A DNA stretch of 41,644 nt, taken from an uncultured Eubacteriales bacterium (GTDB lineage Bacteria; Bacillota; Clostridia; Oscillospirales; QAKW01). The stretch is from contig CABULU010000012.1 in assembly GCA_902492505.1 (NCBI GenBank), forward strand, positions 1 to 41,644. Reading direction: 5' to 3'. Both the position numbers and the translations under genes were made by a program. The notes beneath the pieces were generated by a model. That model made no database searches. It had not been told where the DNA came from and saw only the letters and a list, made by a program, of their open reading frames with translations. This document shows positions 15,881 through 23,108 of the stretch, piece by piece. Numbering within the stretch: the stretch's first letter is position 1; every line of letters begins with the position of its first letter.

Positions 15881-18837
15881 CTCATGTCAAGCGCGCCCAG
15901 AAGACTGCGAAGGCGGATTCTGACTGCGCCGAGATTTGTAATTTCATCGATTTTTATTTGTGTGTAATATTTTCCGCCGTCCTCCAGTATTCGCCGCACC
16001 TCGTCGGTTGTTATTGCGTCAACTCCGCATCCGAATGATACGAGCTGAACAAGCTCCGTGTTCGGATTTTGTACTGCAAACTGTGCCGCACGGTAAAGCC
16101 GCGAGTGGTATGTCCATTGGTTCAGCACGCGCACCTGAGGAGCTTTTGCCAGATGACATATGCTGTCCTCGCTTACAACGACAAAGCCGAGCATTTGCGC
16201 AAGCTTGTTGATACCGTGGCAGATTTCACTGTCTATATGGTATGGTCTTCCCGCAAGTATCATAACCCGCCGACCCGTTTTATTTGCAAACTGCAGCGCG
16301 CGCTCCCCCTCCCTGCGTATATCTTCCATATACCGGTTATACTGTTCAAAGCCGAGCTTCACCGCCCGGCTGATTTCCTTTTTAGGTATATTTCCGAAGC
16401 GTTTAGAAAGACACCTGCGTAATCCGCGCACAAGCACGCGCCTGCTGTTTATATTAAGGTAGGGATACATAAACAGCCCGTTGCTTAGTCCGTCTATATT
16501 TCCGGAAAGCAGCTCGGGGTAGTATGCAACTACCGGACAGTTATAGTGGTTGTCTGACGATTTTTCGTCAATATTGTATGTAAGGCAGGGATAGAATATT
16601 GCGTCGACTCCCGCTTCTAAAAGATTCATAATGTGTCCGTGCATCAGCTTTGCGGGATAGCATGCTGTGTCGGACGGGATAGTAAACTGTCCTTTTTCGT
16701 ATACGCGCCGCGTTGAGCCTCCGGAAAGCACCGTTTCAAAACCGAGTGCATTGAATATCCCGTGCCACAGCGGTAAAAGCTCGTACATACCCAGCGCCAT
16801 TGGCAGACCGATTTTGCCGCGCTTTCCGCTGCCGCCCTGAAAAGTATTCAGCTTTTTGAGCTTATATTCGTAAAGGTCTGGCAGCGGTTCATGCTGTTTG
16901 AGATTTCCCAGCCCTTTTTCGCATCTGTTGCCCGAAATATATTTTTTTCCGTCGGCGAATGTGTTTACGGTAAGGGTACAGTGATTAGTGCAGCCGTTGC
17001 AGACCGACGTTTTTGATGTGTGCGAAAAGGTTTTAAGCTCTTGCTCGGAAATTATGGATGAGGTGGTGCATTTCATCGCAATAAGTGCTGCGCCGTATGC
17101 TCCCATAAGTCCCGATATTGCGGGGCGTATCACGCGGCGTCCCAGCTCTCTTTCAAAGGCACGAAGCACGGCGTCGTTTAGAAATGTTCCGCCCTGCACT
17201 ATAATGTTTTCACCGAGCTCTGACACATCGGAGGCGCGTATAACCTTATATACCGCGTTTTTAACAACGCTTACGGAAAGTCCGGCGGATATATCTCCGA
17301 CGCTGACTCCGTCCTTTTGCGCCTGTTTGACAGATGAGTTCATAAAAACGGTGCAGCGGCTGCCCAAGTCCACCGGCGCCTGTGCAAAAAGTCCCTTTTG
17401 GGCAAACTCGGGTACCTCATAGCCCATTGAACGCGCGAAGGTCTCGATAAACGAGCCGCAGCCGGATGAGCATGCCTCGTTCAGCATAATGCTGTCAATG
17501 GCGCCGTTTTGTATTTTAAAGCATTTTATGTCCTGACCGCCTATATCGAGTATGAAATCTACCTTGGGGCAGAAGTATTTTGCAGCGGTATAGTGTGCAA
17601 TTGTCTCCACAACGCCTACATCCACACCGAAAGCATTTTTGACAAGCTCTTCGCCGTAGCCGGTGACGGCGCTGCCCGCAATTGTAATTCTGTTTTCGCA
17701 CAGGCTGTAAATTCGGCAGAGCTGTTCTTTTACAATATCAACGGGATTGCCGTGATTGGAGGAGTAGTAGGTGTAGAGAATTTCCTTTCTGTCCGACAGC
17801 AGAACAAGCTTTGTCGTTGTACTTCCGCAGTCAATACCGATATATGCCTTGCCGGAATAGTCCTCTATGTTCAGCCGAGGTACGTCGGCGCTTGCATGGC
17901 GCTGCTTGAACATATCATATTCGCTTTTGGATTTAAAAAGCGGCGGCAGAGCTGAAATTATCGGTTTGTCACCCATACTGCGCTCTATTGATGCGCAAAG
18001 CTCATCAAAATTCAGCTTATCTGCGCACTCGGCGGCATATATGGCAGTTCCCAGTGCCACGGCGTACCGCGCATATTCCGGGAAAACCGCTTCGTCGTCT
18101 GACAGTCCCAGCGTTTCTTTAAAACGCTGCTGCAGACCCTTGCAGTAATACAGCGGCCCGCCCAAAAACAAAACCTTGCCGCTGATTTTTCTGCCCTGCG
18201 CAAGTCCTGCGATAGTCTGATTTACTACCGCCTGAAAAATTGAGGCGGCAATATCCGGCTTTGCAGCGCCCTGATTGAGCAGGGGCTGAATGTCTGTTTT
18301 GGCAAAAACACCGCAGCGTGAGGCAATGGGGTATATTTTTTTGTGCTTTAGCGCCAGCGCGTCCATTTCATCTACCGTTATATTCAAAAGCGACGCCATT
18401 TGGTCTATGAATGCGCCTGTGCCCCCGGCACAGCTTCCGTTCATGCGTTCGTCGGTGCCGCCGTCGAAGAATATTATTTTTGCGTCCTCACCGCCAAGCT
18501 CTATAACGGCTTTTGTATCCGGCTCCAGCGTACTGATTACCTTTCCTACCACAAAGACCTCCTGCACAAAGGCAAGACCTATGCTTTGAGCAAGACCGAA
18601 ACCTGCCGAGCCTGATATGGCGGCGGTAAACTGCTCGCCGTCTAAGATATCTGATACTTCTTTGAGCATTTCGAGCAGTTTTTGGCGTACCTTTGAAAAA
18701 TGGCGTTCGTATTTTTCGTAAATGACGTTGCCATCCCGCGTGATAATGAGCTTTGCAGTGGTGGAGCCTATATCTATGCCCAGCGACAGCGGACTTTTTT
18801 CTAAGCGCCGTGTGTCTTGATTATTGTAAAGTGTCAT
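15877..18837 (-). CDS. Double-ASKHA CoA-dehydratase activase with DUF2229 domain
   Basis: The 986-residue protein has two BadF/BadG/HgdC-type ATPase domains: the first begins with GIDIGSTTAK (residues 20-29) and has NGSCAGGTG and SRCGVFAKTD cysteine motifs; the second begins with GIDCGSTTTK near 333 and has NEACSSGCG and SRCTVFMNSS. HgdC-like activases use such cysteines to hold one [4Fe-4S] cluster at a dimer interface and couple ATP hydrolysis to electron transfer. From about 600 a cysteine cluster (CNGCTNHC, then NRCEKG) leads into a DUF2229 region with PSDTACYPAKL. The typical single-chain homologue is near 1400 residues; here the last third is the downstream gene. The start overlaps the upstream hydrolase end by 17 nt. 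Confidence 0.88.
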   Translation of the reverse strand: MTLYNNQDTRRLEKSPLSLGIDIGSTTAKLIITRDGNVIYEKYERHFSKVRQKLLEMLKEVSDILDGEQFTAAISGSAGFGLAQSIGLAFVQEVFVVGKVISTLEPDTKAVIELGGEDAKIIFFDGGTDERMNGSCAGGTGAFIDQMASLLNITVDEMDALALKHKKIYPIASRCGVFAKTDIQPLLNQGAAKPDIAASIFQAVVNQTIAGLAQGRKISGKVLFLGGPLYYCKGLQQRFKETLGLSDDEAVFPEYARYAVALGTAIYAAECADKLNFDELCASIERSMGDKPIISALPPLFKSKSEYDMFKQRHASADVPRLNIEDYSGKAYIGIDCGSTTTKLVLLSDRKEILYTYYSSNHGNPVDIVKEQLCRIYSLCENRITIAGSAVTGYGEELVKNAFGVDVGVVETIAHYTAAKYFCPKVDFILDIGGQDIKCFKIQNGAIDSIMLNEACSSGCGSFIETFARSMGYEVPEFAQKGLFAQAPVDLGSRCTVFMNSSVKQAQKDGVSVGDISAGLSVSVVKNAVYKVIRASDVSELGENIIVQGGTFLNDAVLRAFERELGRRVIRPAISGLMGAYGAALIAMKCTTSSIISEQELKTFSHTSKTSVCNGCTNHCTLTVNTFADGKKYISGNRCEKGLGNLKQHEPLPDLYEYKLKKLNTFQGGSGKRGKIGLPMALGMYELLPLWHGIFNALGFETVLSGGSTRRVYEKGQFTIPSDTACYPAKLMHGHIMNLLEAGVDAIFYPCLTYNIDEKSSDNHYNCPVVAYYPELLSGNIDGLSNGLFMYPYLNINSRRVLVRGLRRCLSKRFGNIPKKEISRAVKLGFEQYNRYMEDIRREGERALQFANKTGRRVMILAGRPYHIDSEICHGINKLAQMLGFVVVSEDSICHLAKAPQVRVLNQWTYHSRLYRAAQFAVQNPNTELVQLVSFGCGVDAITTDEVRRILEDGGKYYTQIKIDEITNLGAVRIRLRSLLGALDMR

Positions 18838-19747
18838 CTGTTGCTACCGTTTCATTATAATTAAAAAAATTCTCAAGTTCCCGTCTGTAACGTATCGGAT
18901 CGGTGCGGCAGCTGCCGTTATGCTTTGCGCCGTCCACGATAACAAGCCGTTTTTTAGAGGCACAGCTTTCATAGCTTATGCGGCTCATGTATGTAGGAAC
19001 AAATTTATCTTCGCTGCCATGGAAAAAAAGCAGCGGAATATCTGTGTTTTTAAGTGCCTGCACAGTTGAGCGGGTATCTCCGCGATAACCGGCTTTACGT
19101 ATACAGCGAAGGTCTGACAGACAATAAAAGCTGCGGCTTCCGCGCCTTGCTTTTTGTTGTATGGCGTACCGCCAGATGTCGCCGGCGGAGGTGAAACCGC
19201 AGTCTGCAATAATACCGCGGACGCGACCGCTGCCGATAAGCTCGCTTGCCAGCATGACGGTGGTTGCGCCCATGGATATGCCGAAAAGGTAAACAGGCAG
19301 ATTCTTTTGGTTGTGCGTTTCTATAAAATCCAGCCATTCGAGACAGTCAAAGCGCTCGGTAATGCCAAACCCGATATATTTTCCTTCGCTGCGACCGTGC
19401 GCACGCTGGTCGATAAACAATATGTCGCAGTTCAGCAATTCTAAAATTTCACATTGGCTGTGAAAATCGTGCTGCCAGGACGAACGCCAGCCGTGAACGG
19501 CAATGACTACTCTTTTCGGATTGTTTGCACGCAGAAAATGCCCTGTGAGCTTTAACCCGTCGCTGTTTTGGATTGTTACTTGCTTTGTGCGTTCACTCTG
19601 AGGCAGAGGCGTTTCGCCCGCGTGCCTGTCCGGAAACATTTTTGAACGTGCATTTATGGCATAGTCAGATATCGTACTGACCGTGAGCGCCGCCGCACTC
19701 GCCGCCGCAGCACCGACTGCGGCAAGGATTTTTGCGGTTTTGTTCAT
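18821..19747 (-). CDS. Membrane-anchored alpha/beta hydrolase
   Basis: About 308 residues. The ATG at 19747 is used (GGTGAT just upstream); an in-frame TTG four codons earlier is less likely. The N-terminus has a hydrophobic Ala-rich segment (about residues 5-28) acting as a signal anchor. The hydrolase fold shows AVHGWRSSW near 85, the nucleophile elbow GISMGA near 160, an Asp in SEDKFVP near 258 and a His in GAKHNGS near 287: a complete Ser-Asp-His triad. Related proteins include BAAT/S9-type esterases annotated only as alpha/beta hydrolase. It overlaps the activase gene by 17 nt and is the first gene of that transcript. The substrate is unknown. Confidence 0.82.
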   Translation of the reverse strand: MNKTAKILAAVGAAAASAAALTVSTISDYAINARSKMFPDRHAGETPLPQSERTKQVTIQNSDGLKLTGHFLRANNPKRVVIAVHGWRSSWQHDFHSQCEILELLNCDILFIDQRAHGRSEGKYIGFGITERFDCLEWLDFIETHNQKNLPVYLFGISMGATTVMLASELIGSGRVRGIIADCGFTSAGDIWRYAIQQKARRGSRSFYCLSDLRCIRKAGYRGDTRSTVQALKNTDIPLLFFHGSEDKFVPTYMSRISYESCASKKRLVIVDGAKHNGSCRTDPIRYRRELENFFNYNETVATDDTLQ

Positions 19748-19843
19748 TTTTATCACCAAAGTTTTAGATTAGTACCATATATTATATCATATATATTTTA
19801 AATTGTCATGAATTTTTTAAAAAATCAAAAGTTCTTAAATGCG

Positions 19844-19883
19844 AAAAAGCGGACGCCTTCTTTACAGAGGGAGTCTGCTTTTT
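19844..19883 (-). terminator. Probable terminator after the sirtuin gene
   Basis: Minus strand: AAAAAGCAGAC pairs with GTCCGCTTTTT with one mismatch around a loop of about 18 nt, ending in a T-run. It lies 66 nt past the sirtuin stop. Confidence 0.5.
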
Positions 19884-19949
19884 CAGCGATGCTTTGGTGT
19901 AAATATTTGCTGATTGCTAAATATAGATTATGTTGTGAAACGGATTTTT

Positions 19950-20819
19950 CTATTTTAAATCCTTTAACACTGACCGGATATCCGCGTTTATGCAAATTGA
20001 CTGCTTTGCAATTTTTTGGGGCGCGAATGCTTCACCGTTGTTAATGCAGGCATAGATCGCGCGTGCGTTTTGCGCCGTCATTTGCCAAAACGGATATTTG
20101 ATAATAGCAGGGGTATTTGAACCGACTCCGAGCTCTAAATATAAAATGCGCATATCCTGATGCTGTTTTATAAAATTATTATACCGTCGCGACGCGGTAT
20201 ACCATCCTTTATCCTGAATAAAATTATTGTCACACCTTAAATTCATTGTCATAGGTGCGCCGCAAATAGGGCATTTCGGGATTAATTCAGACGGGATTTT
20301 AAAATTTTCTTGCTCTGCCGCCATTTGCCGTACCGTCTTTTCGTTATCATAGGTTTTATCGTGACAGGCTTTGGAGCATTGCCATAATCCGTAATCGCCC
20401 TGCGTATAAAACAGCCGGTTTTTTGGAAATCCTGCAAGCCTAAATTGATGGTCTACATTGGTCGTTAATACAAAATAGTCTTTGTATTTTAATATTTTTA
20501 ATAATAAGGTATACGGCTCTCCCACAGGTACATCGTAGCGATTTATGAGAACATGTCTTGACCACCACGCCCAATATTCTTCAAGTGTATTATAAGGATA
20601 AAAGCCGCCTGAATACATATCGGTGATTCCGTATTTGCTGTGAAAATCGGCAAAGTGCTTTTTAAACCTTTCTCCGTCATAAGCCATTCCTGCCGATACG
20701 GACATGCCGGCTCCGGCACCTATTACAACGGCATCGGCACTTTCCATTTCGTTTTTCAGCCTGTCAATCTGTGCAGAGTAAGTTTTTGTAGATGTTGTAA
20801 TCGAGTTTTTTAAAAACAT
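19950..20819 (-). CDS. Class M sirtuin (SirTM), protein ADP-ribosyltransferase
   Basis: The 289-residue protein is SIR2-like: the NAD-binding GAGAGMSVSAG motif (residues 34-44), TNVDHQF (120-126) in place of the usual QNIDGLH, and a four-cysteine zinc ribbon (QCSKAC near 148, PKCPIC near 182). The segment that normally reads Glu-Leu-His-Gly reads Thr-Gln-Gly here (Gln140), so the catalytic His of deacetylating sirtuins is missing. Loss of that His is a mark of macrodomain-linked SirTM enzymes, which ADP-ribosylate proteins instead of deacetylating. GAGGTGAT precedes the ATG, and the gene overlaps the upstream macrodomain gene by 56 nt, the expected pairing. Known SirTM targets are lipoylated GcvH-like carriers; none is encoded nearby, so the target here is unknown. 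Confidence 0.85.
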   Translation of the reverse strand: MFLKNSITTSTKTYSAQIDRLKNEMESADAVVIGAGAGMSVSAGMAYDGERFKKHFADFHSKYGITDMYSGGFYPYNTLEEYWAWWSRHVLINRYDVPVGEPYTLLLKILKYKDYFVLTTNVDHQFRLAGFPKNRLFYTQGDYGLWQCSKACHDKTYDNEKTVRQMAAEQENFKIPSELIPKCPICGAPMTMNLRCDNNFIQDKGWYTASRRYNNFIKQHQDMRILYLELGVGSNTPAIIKYPFWQMTAQNARAIYACINNGEAFAPQKIAKQSICINADIRSVLKDLK

Positions 20820-21540
20820 TAAAAATCACCTCAATTTTGCTGTGTGTTTGCAATTTAAATTCCTTTACTGTCTGAATTGCAATTTGTGCCGCTTTATCGT
20901 TTGGAAAATGAAATTCTCCCGTGGAGATACAGCAAAAAGCAATACTTTTTAAATCGTTTTGCTCTGCTGATTTTAGACATGAACGATAGCAGGATGCAAG
21001 CAAATTGCAGTCTTGATGTGTTACATGTCCTCGGATAATCGGACCTACTGTGTGAAGCACATAACGGCTTGGCAGATTAAAGGCGGGTGTAATTTCAGCC
21101 TTGCCTGCTTCCTCTGCCTGTCCTTGCGCGTTCATCAGCCTTGCACAAGCCAAACGAAGCTGAACCCCTGCATAGGTATGAATGGCATTGTCAATACACC
21201 GATGATTTGGGTAAAAGCAGCCGAGCAGTCCGCTGTTTGCGGCGTTTACAATGCCGTCGCATTGTAATGTGGTAATATCGCCCCGCCAAAGGTACAGGCC
21301 GTTTTGGAGCGGCTGTAAATCTTCAAGTCTTGTAATTCCCTTTTTTCGTATTTCCTCTTGTAGGTACGCATCCTGTATCGTTAGAAATTTATCGGTTACA
21401 GGCAAGGGTCTGCGAATGTTGAAAAGTGACCGAAGCAAAATTTTTTGCTCATGTTCATCGGAAGGAATTTCGATTTCGTGAAACTGTTGTTCTTTTAAAA
21501 GCGTTGTTATTAAATATTTTCTTCTTTCGGTTTGTATCAT
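20764..21540 (-). CDS. Zinc-dependent macrodomain ADP-ribose-protein hydrolase
   Basis: The 258-residue protein has an N-terminal helical part (1-80) and a macrodomain (about 85-258): DGIVNAANSGLLG, the zinc-binding CFYPNHRCIDNAIH segment, AFNLPSRYVLHTVGP and CISTGEFHFP. The Cys-x(4)-His-x-Cys arrangement in that segment identifies the zinc-containing macrodomains that occur with SirTM and remove ADP-ribose from proteins. AGGTGATAAA precedes the ATG at 21540. The gene overlaps the sirtuin by 56 nt, so writer and eraser are made together. It probably reverses the sirtuin's modification. The upstream metallo-beta-lactamase-like gene ends 59 nt before it, with a hairpin in the gap. Confidence 0.88.
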   Translation of the reverse strand: MIQTERRKYLITTLLKEQQFHEIEIPSDEHEQKILLRSLFNIRRPLPVTDKFLTIQDAYLQEEIRKKGITRLEDLQPLQNGLYLWRGDITTLQCDGIVNAANSGLLGCFYPNHRCIDNAIHTYAGVQLRLACARLMNAQGQAEEAGKAEITPAFNLPSRYVLHTVGPIIRGHVTHQDCNLLASCYRSCLKSAEQNDLKSIAFCCISTGEFHFPNDKAAQIAIQTVKEFKLQTHSKIEVIFNVFKKLDYNIYKNLLCTD

Positions 21541-21563
21541 TTTATCACCTGAAAAAGCTGAGC

Positions 21564-21586
21564 AGGGCTGTCACACTGACAGCCCT
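21564..21586 (-). terminator. Hairpin between the MBL-like gene and the macrodomain gene
   Basis: AGGGCTGTCA pairs with TGACAGCCCT around a three-base loop: a perfect 10-bp stem. On the minus strand it is followed by GCTCAGCTTTTT, so it may terminate or partly attenuate transcription into the macrodomain-sirtuin pair. Confidence 0.5.
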
Positions 21587-21599
21587 TGCCGATATTATG

Positions 21600-22391
21600 T
21601 TAGGCGTAGAAGAATCCCGCCGTCATGTCAAGATAGTTGTGACCGCTGTATTCCGGATACTGTTTCTGTACCTCTTTTTTGAAGCTGTCAGCATCTGCAC
21701 AAGAGTCAGCTATCTTTTTAAGATTTTCAATATAGTTGATTTTCGTTTGGGCGTCTTTTAAATCTTCCGGTGTGTAGTGAGAGGTTAGAATTAAATCATA
21801 ATCCTTCTCGATATAACCGTTCAATTCTGCGATAATTCCTTCGGCGTGGTCTGTGCCTGCGACAATGGAATGGCAGTCGTGACCGAGCATGTGTGTGTAA
21901 ACTGCGTTTATTTCGGGGATAGCAATGTCAAATGCTTCTGCGGTCTGCTTGATTTCAAAGTCAATGCCTCCGATCGTTAATTTGCCCTCTTGAATTATAT
22001 TCGTAATCTTATGAATAGAATTATCGAAGATTTCCCCGAAAGCGTTTGTGAAATTATCTATCAACGCCTTACCGCCTCCATTTTCGGAATAGTCTGCTGC
22101 ATTTTGCGTTGAATATTTTAAAACTTTCGGCAGGAAAGTGGCACCCGCTCCGTGATAGGCTATGAAAATGCCCTCAACCTCGATATCTTTCAGGTATTCC
22201 GTAAGCTCTTTAATGTTATCAAAGAAGCAAGGGGATTCAATGATAACGGCTTTGCCGTTCTTTTCGACAATAAAAACCTCATCATCTATGAAATCATTTG
22301 TTTTGTAAGCGTGCAGTTTAATGCCGCCAAAATCGTAAATGTTCATCTCACCTTTTTTGAGATTTACGGTTGTAAATGTATTTTTGTTCAT
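21600..22391 (-). CDS. Degenerate metallo-beta-lactamase-like protein
   Basis: The 263-residue protein has the outline of a metallo-beta-lactamase fold: an N-terminal strand block (FIDDEVFIVEKNGKAVIIES, about 34-53), IFIAYHGAGATF near 75 where active enzymes carry the His-x-His-x-Asp-His metal motif, MLGHDCHSIVAGTDHA near 170 and LTSHYTP near 204. Only isolated histidines remain, so metal binding is incomplete or altered. The assignment is from pattern, not from a conserved motif. Its promoter overlaps a palindrome that looks like the operator of the divergent HxlR regulator, so it is probably the lead gene of the SirTM cassette. The reaction is unknown. Confidence 0.55.
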   Translation of the reverse strand: MNKNTFTTVNLKKGEMNIYDFGGIKLHAYKTNDFIDDEVFIVEKNGKAVIIESPCFFDNIKELTEYLKDIEVEGIFIAYHGAGATFLPKVLKYSTQNAADYSENGGGKALIDNFTNAFGEIFDNSIHKITNIIQEGKLTIGGIDFEIKQTAEAFDIAIPEINAVYTHMLGHDCHSIVAGTDHAEGIIAELNGYIEKDYDLILTSHYTPEDLKDAQTKINYIENLKKIADSCADADSFKKEVQKQYPEYSGHNYLDMTAGFFYA

Positions 22392-22461
22392 TGGTATAGC
22401 CTCCTGAATGTGATTTTTGCTTGGAGCTTTGCATCGGCCGTTCTACAATACTCTTGACTAC

Positions 22462-22490
22462 ATTATATAAGCGTAGATTTAAACTGTAAA
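22462..22490 (-). promoter_or_regulatory. Promoter for the MBL-like/macrodomain/sirtuin genes
   Basis: Minus strand: TTTACA (22485-22490), 17-nt spacer, TATAAT (22462-22467). The -35 box overlaps the palindrome at 22487-22502. Confidence 0.7.
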
Positions 22491-22502
22491 GTACGCACTT
22501 TA
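22487..22502. promoter_or_regulatory. Palindromic operator candidate for the HxlR regulator
   Basis: TAAAGT and ACTTTA, perfect 6-base arms separated by ACGC. It overlaps the -35 box of the MBL-like gene promoter and lies about 97 nt upstream of the hxlR promoter, a position suited to repression of the cassette. Confidence 0.5.
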
Positions 22503-22598
22503 TTGTGCCGTAGTTACCTTCTGGATACTATCAGGCAGTTGCATAAAATAAACGCATAATTATGAATTTAATGATTTATTTGGTTTTTGACGCGGATG

Positions 22599-22627
22599 TT
22601 GACTTCATCAGTCTTGTATGGTATGAT
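22599..22627 (+). promoter_or_regulatory. Promoter for the HxlR-family regulator
   Basis: TTGACT (22599-22604), 17-nt spacer, TATGAT (22622-22627), about 45 nt before the start codon. Confidence 0.65.
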
Positions 22628-22673
22628 TGGAAACAAAGTTACTTAAAGAAACTATGTATTGGAGGTTGCCGAT

Positions 22674-23009
22674 ATGAGTGAATCTAAAACAATAAAACAA
22701 TTACCCGCCTGTCCTGTTGAAACAACGCTAATGTTAATAGGTGATAAGTGGAAGGTGTTGATTTTACGTGACTTGATGCAGGGAACAAAACGGTTTGGTG
22801 AACTTAAAAAATCGGTTGGTAATGTGTCACAAAAAGTTTTAACTGCACAGCTTCGGGCAATGGAGGAAAACGGTTTACTGACGCGTACTGTTTATGCCCA
22901 GGTGCCGCCGAAAGTGGAATATACTTTGATGGAGCTGGGGAAAAGCTTGCGCCCTATTCTTGATGCTATGTTGAACTGGGGCGAGCAGTACAAGGCTTCT
23001 TTAAACTGA
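22674..23009 (+). CDS. HxlR-family transcriptional regulator
   Basis: About 111 residues. The ATG at 22674 is chosen because GGAGG (22661-22665) lies just before it; a TTG at 22659 would place the ribosome site inside the gene. The winged-helix HxlR signature is complete: ACPVETTLMLIGDKW near residue 12, LRDLMQGTKRFGELKK near 30, VSQKVLTAQLR near 50, and VEYTLMELGKSL near 85. Cys13 corresponds to the redox-sensing N-terminal cysteine of HypR/YodB-type members, which respond to disulfide or quinone stress. It is divergent from the MBL-like gene whose promoter carries a palindrome, so it probably controls the SirTM cassette. Redox sensing is inference from the single cysteine. Confidence 0.88.
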   Translation: MSESKTIKQLPACPVETTLMLIGDKWKVLILRDLMQGTKRFGELKKSVGNVSQKVLTAQLRAMEENGLLTRTVYAQVPPKVEYTLMELGKSLRPILDAMLNWGEQYKASLN

Positions 23010-23011
23010 AG

Positions 23012-23048
23012 CCGGTGGGAATTCTCAAAGAATTCCCACCGGTTTTTA
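23012..23048. terminator. Strong terminator after the hxlR gene
   Basis: CCGGTGGGAATTCT pairs perfectly with AGAATTCCCACCGG around CAA, then TTTTT. It separates hxlR from the convergent guaB; it is less suited to termination from the guaB side. Confidence 0.9.
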
Positions 23049-23108
23049 TTGTGATTTTTAATTGAGCGTTCAGCTAAAATTATCGTTTGGTGTAACGCAG
23101 AGCATGAA

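Noticed and set aside
19808..20044. 78-codon plus-strand frame near the sirtuin
   Set aside because: It overlaps the probable terminator and the antisense end of the sirtuin gene and has no ribosome site.
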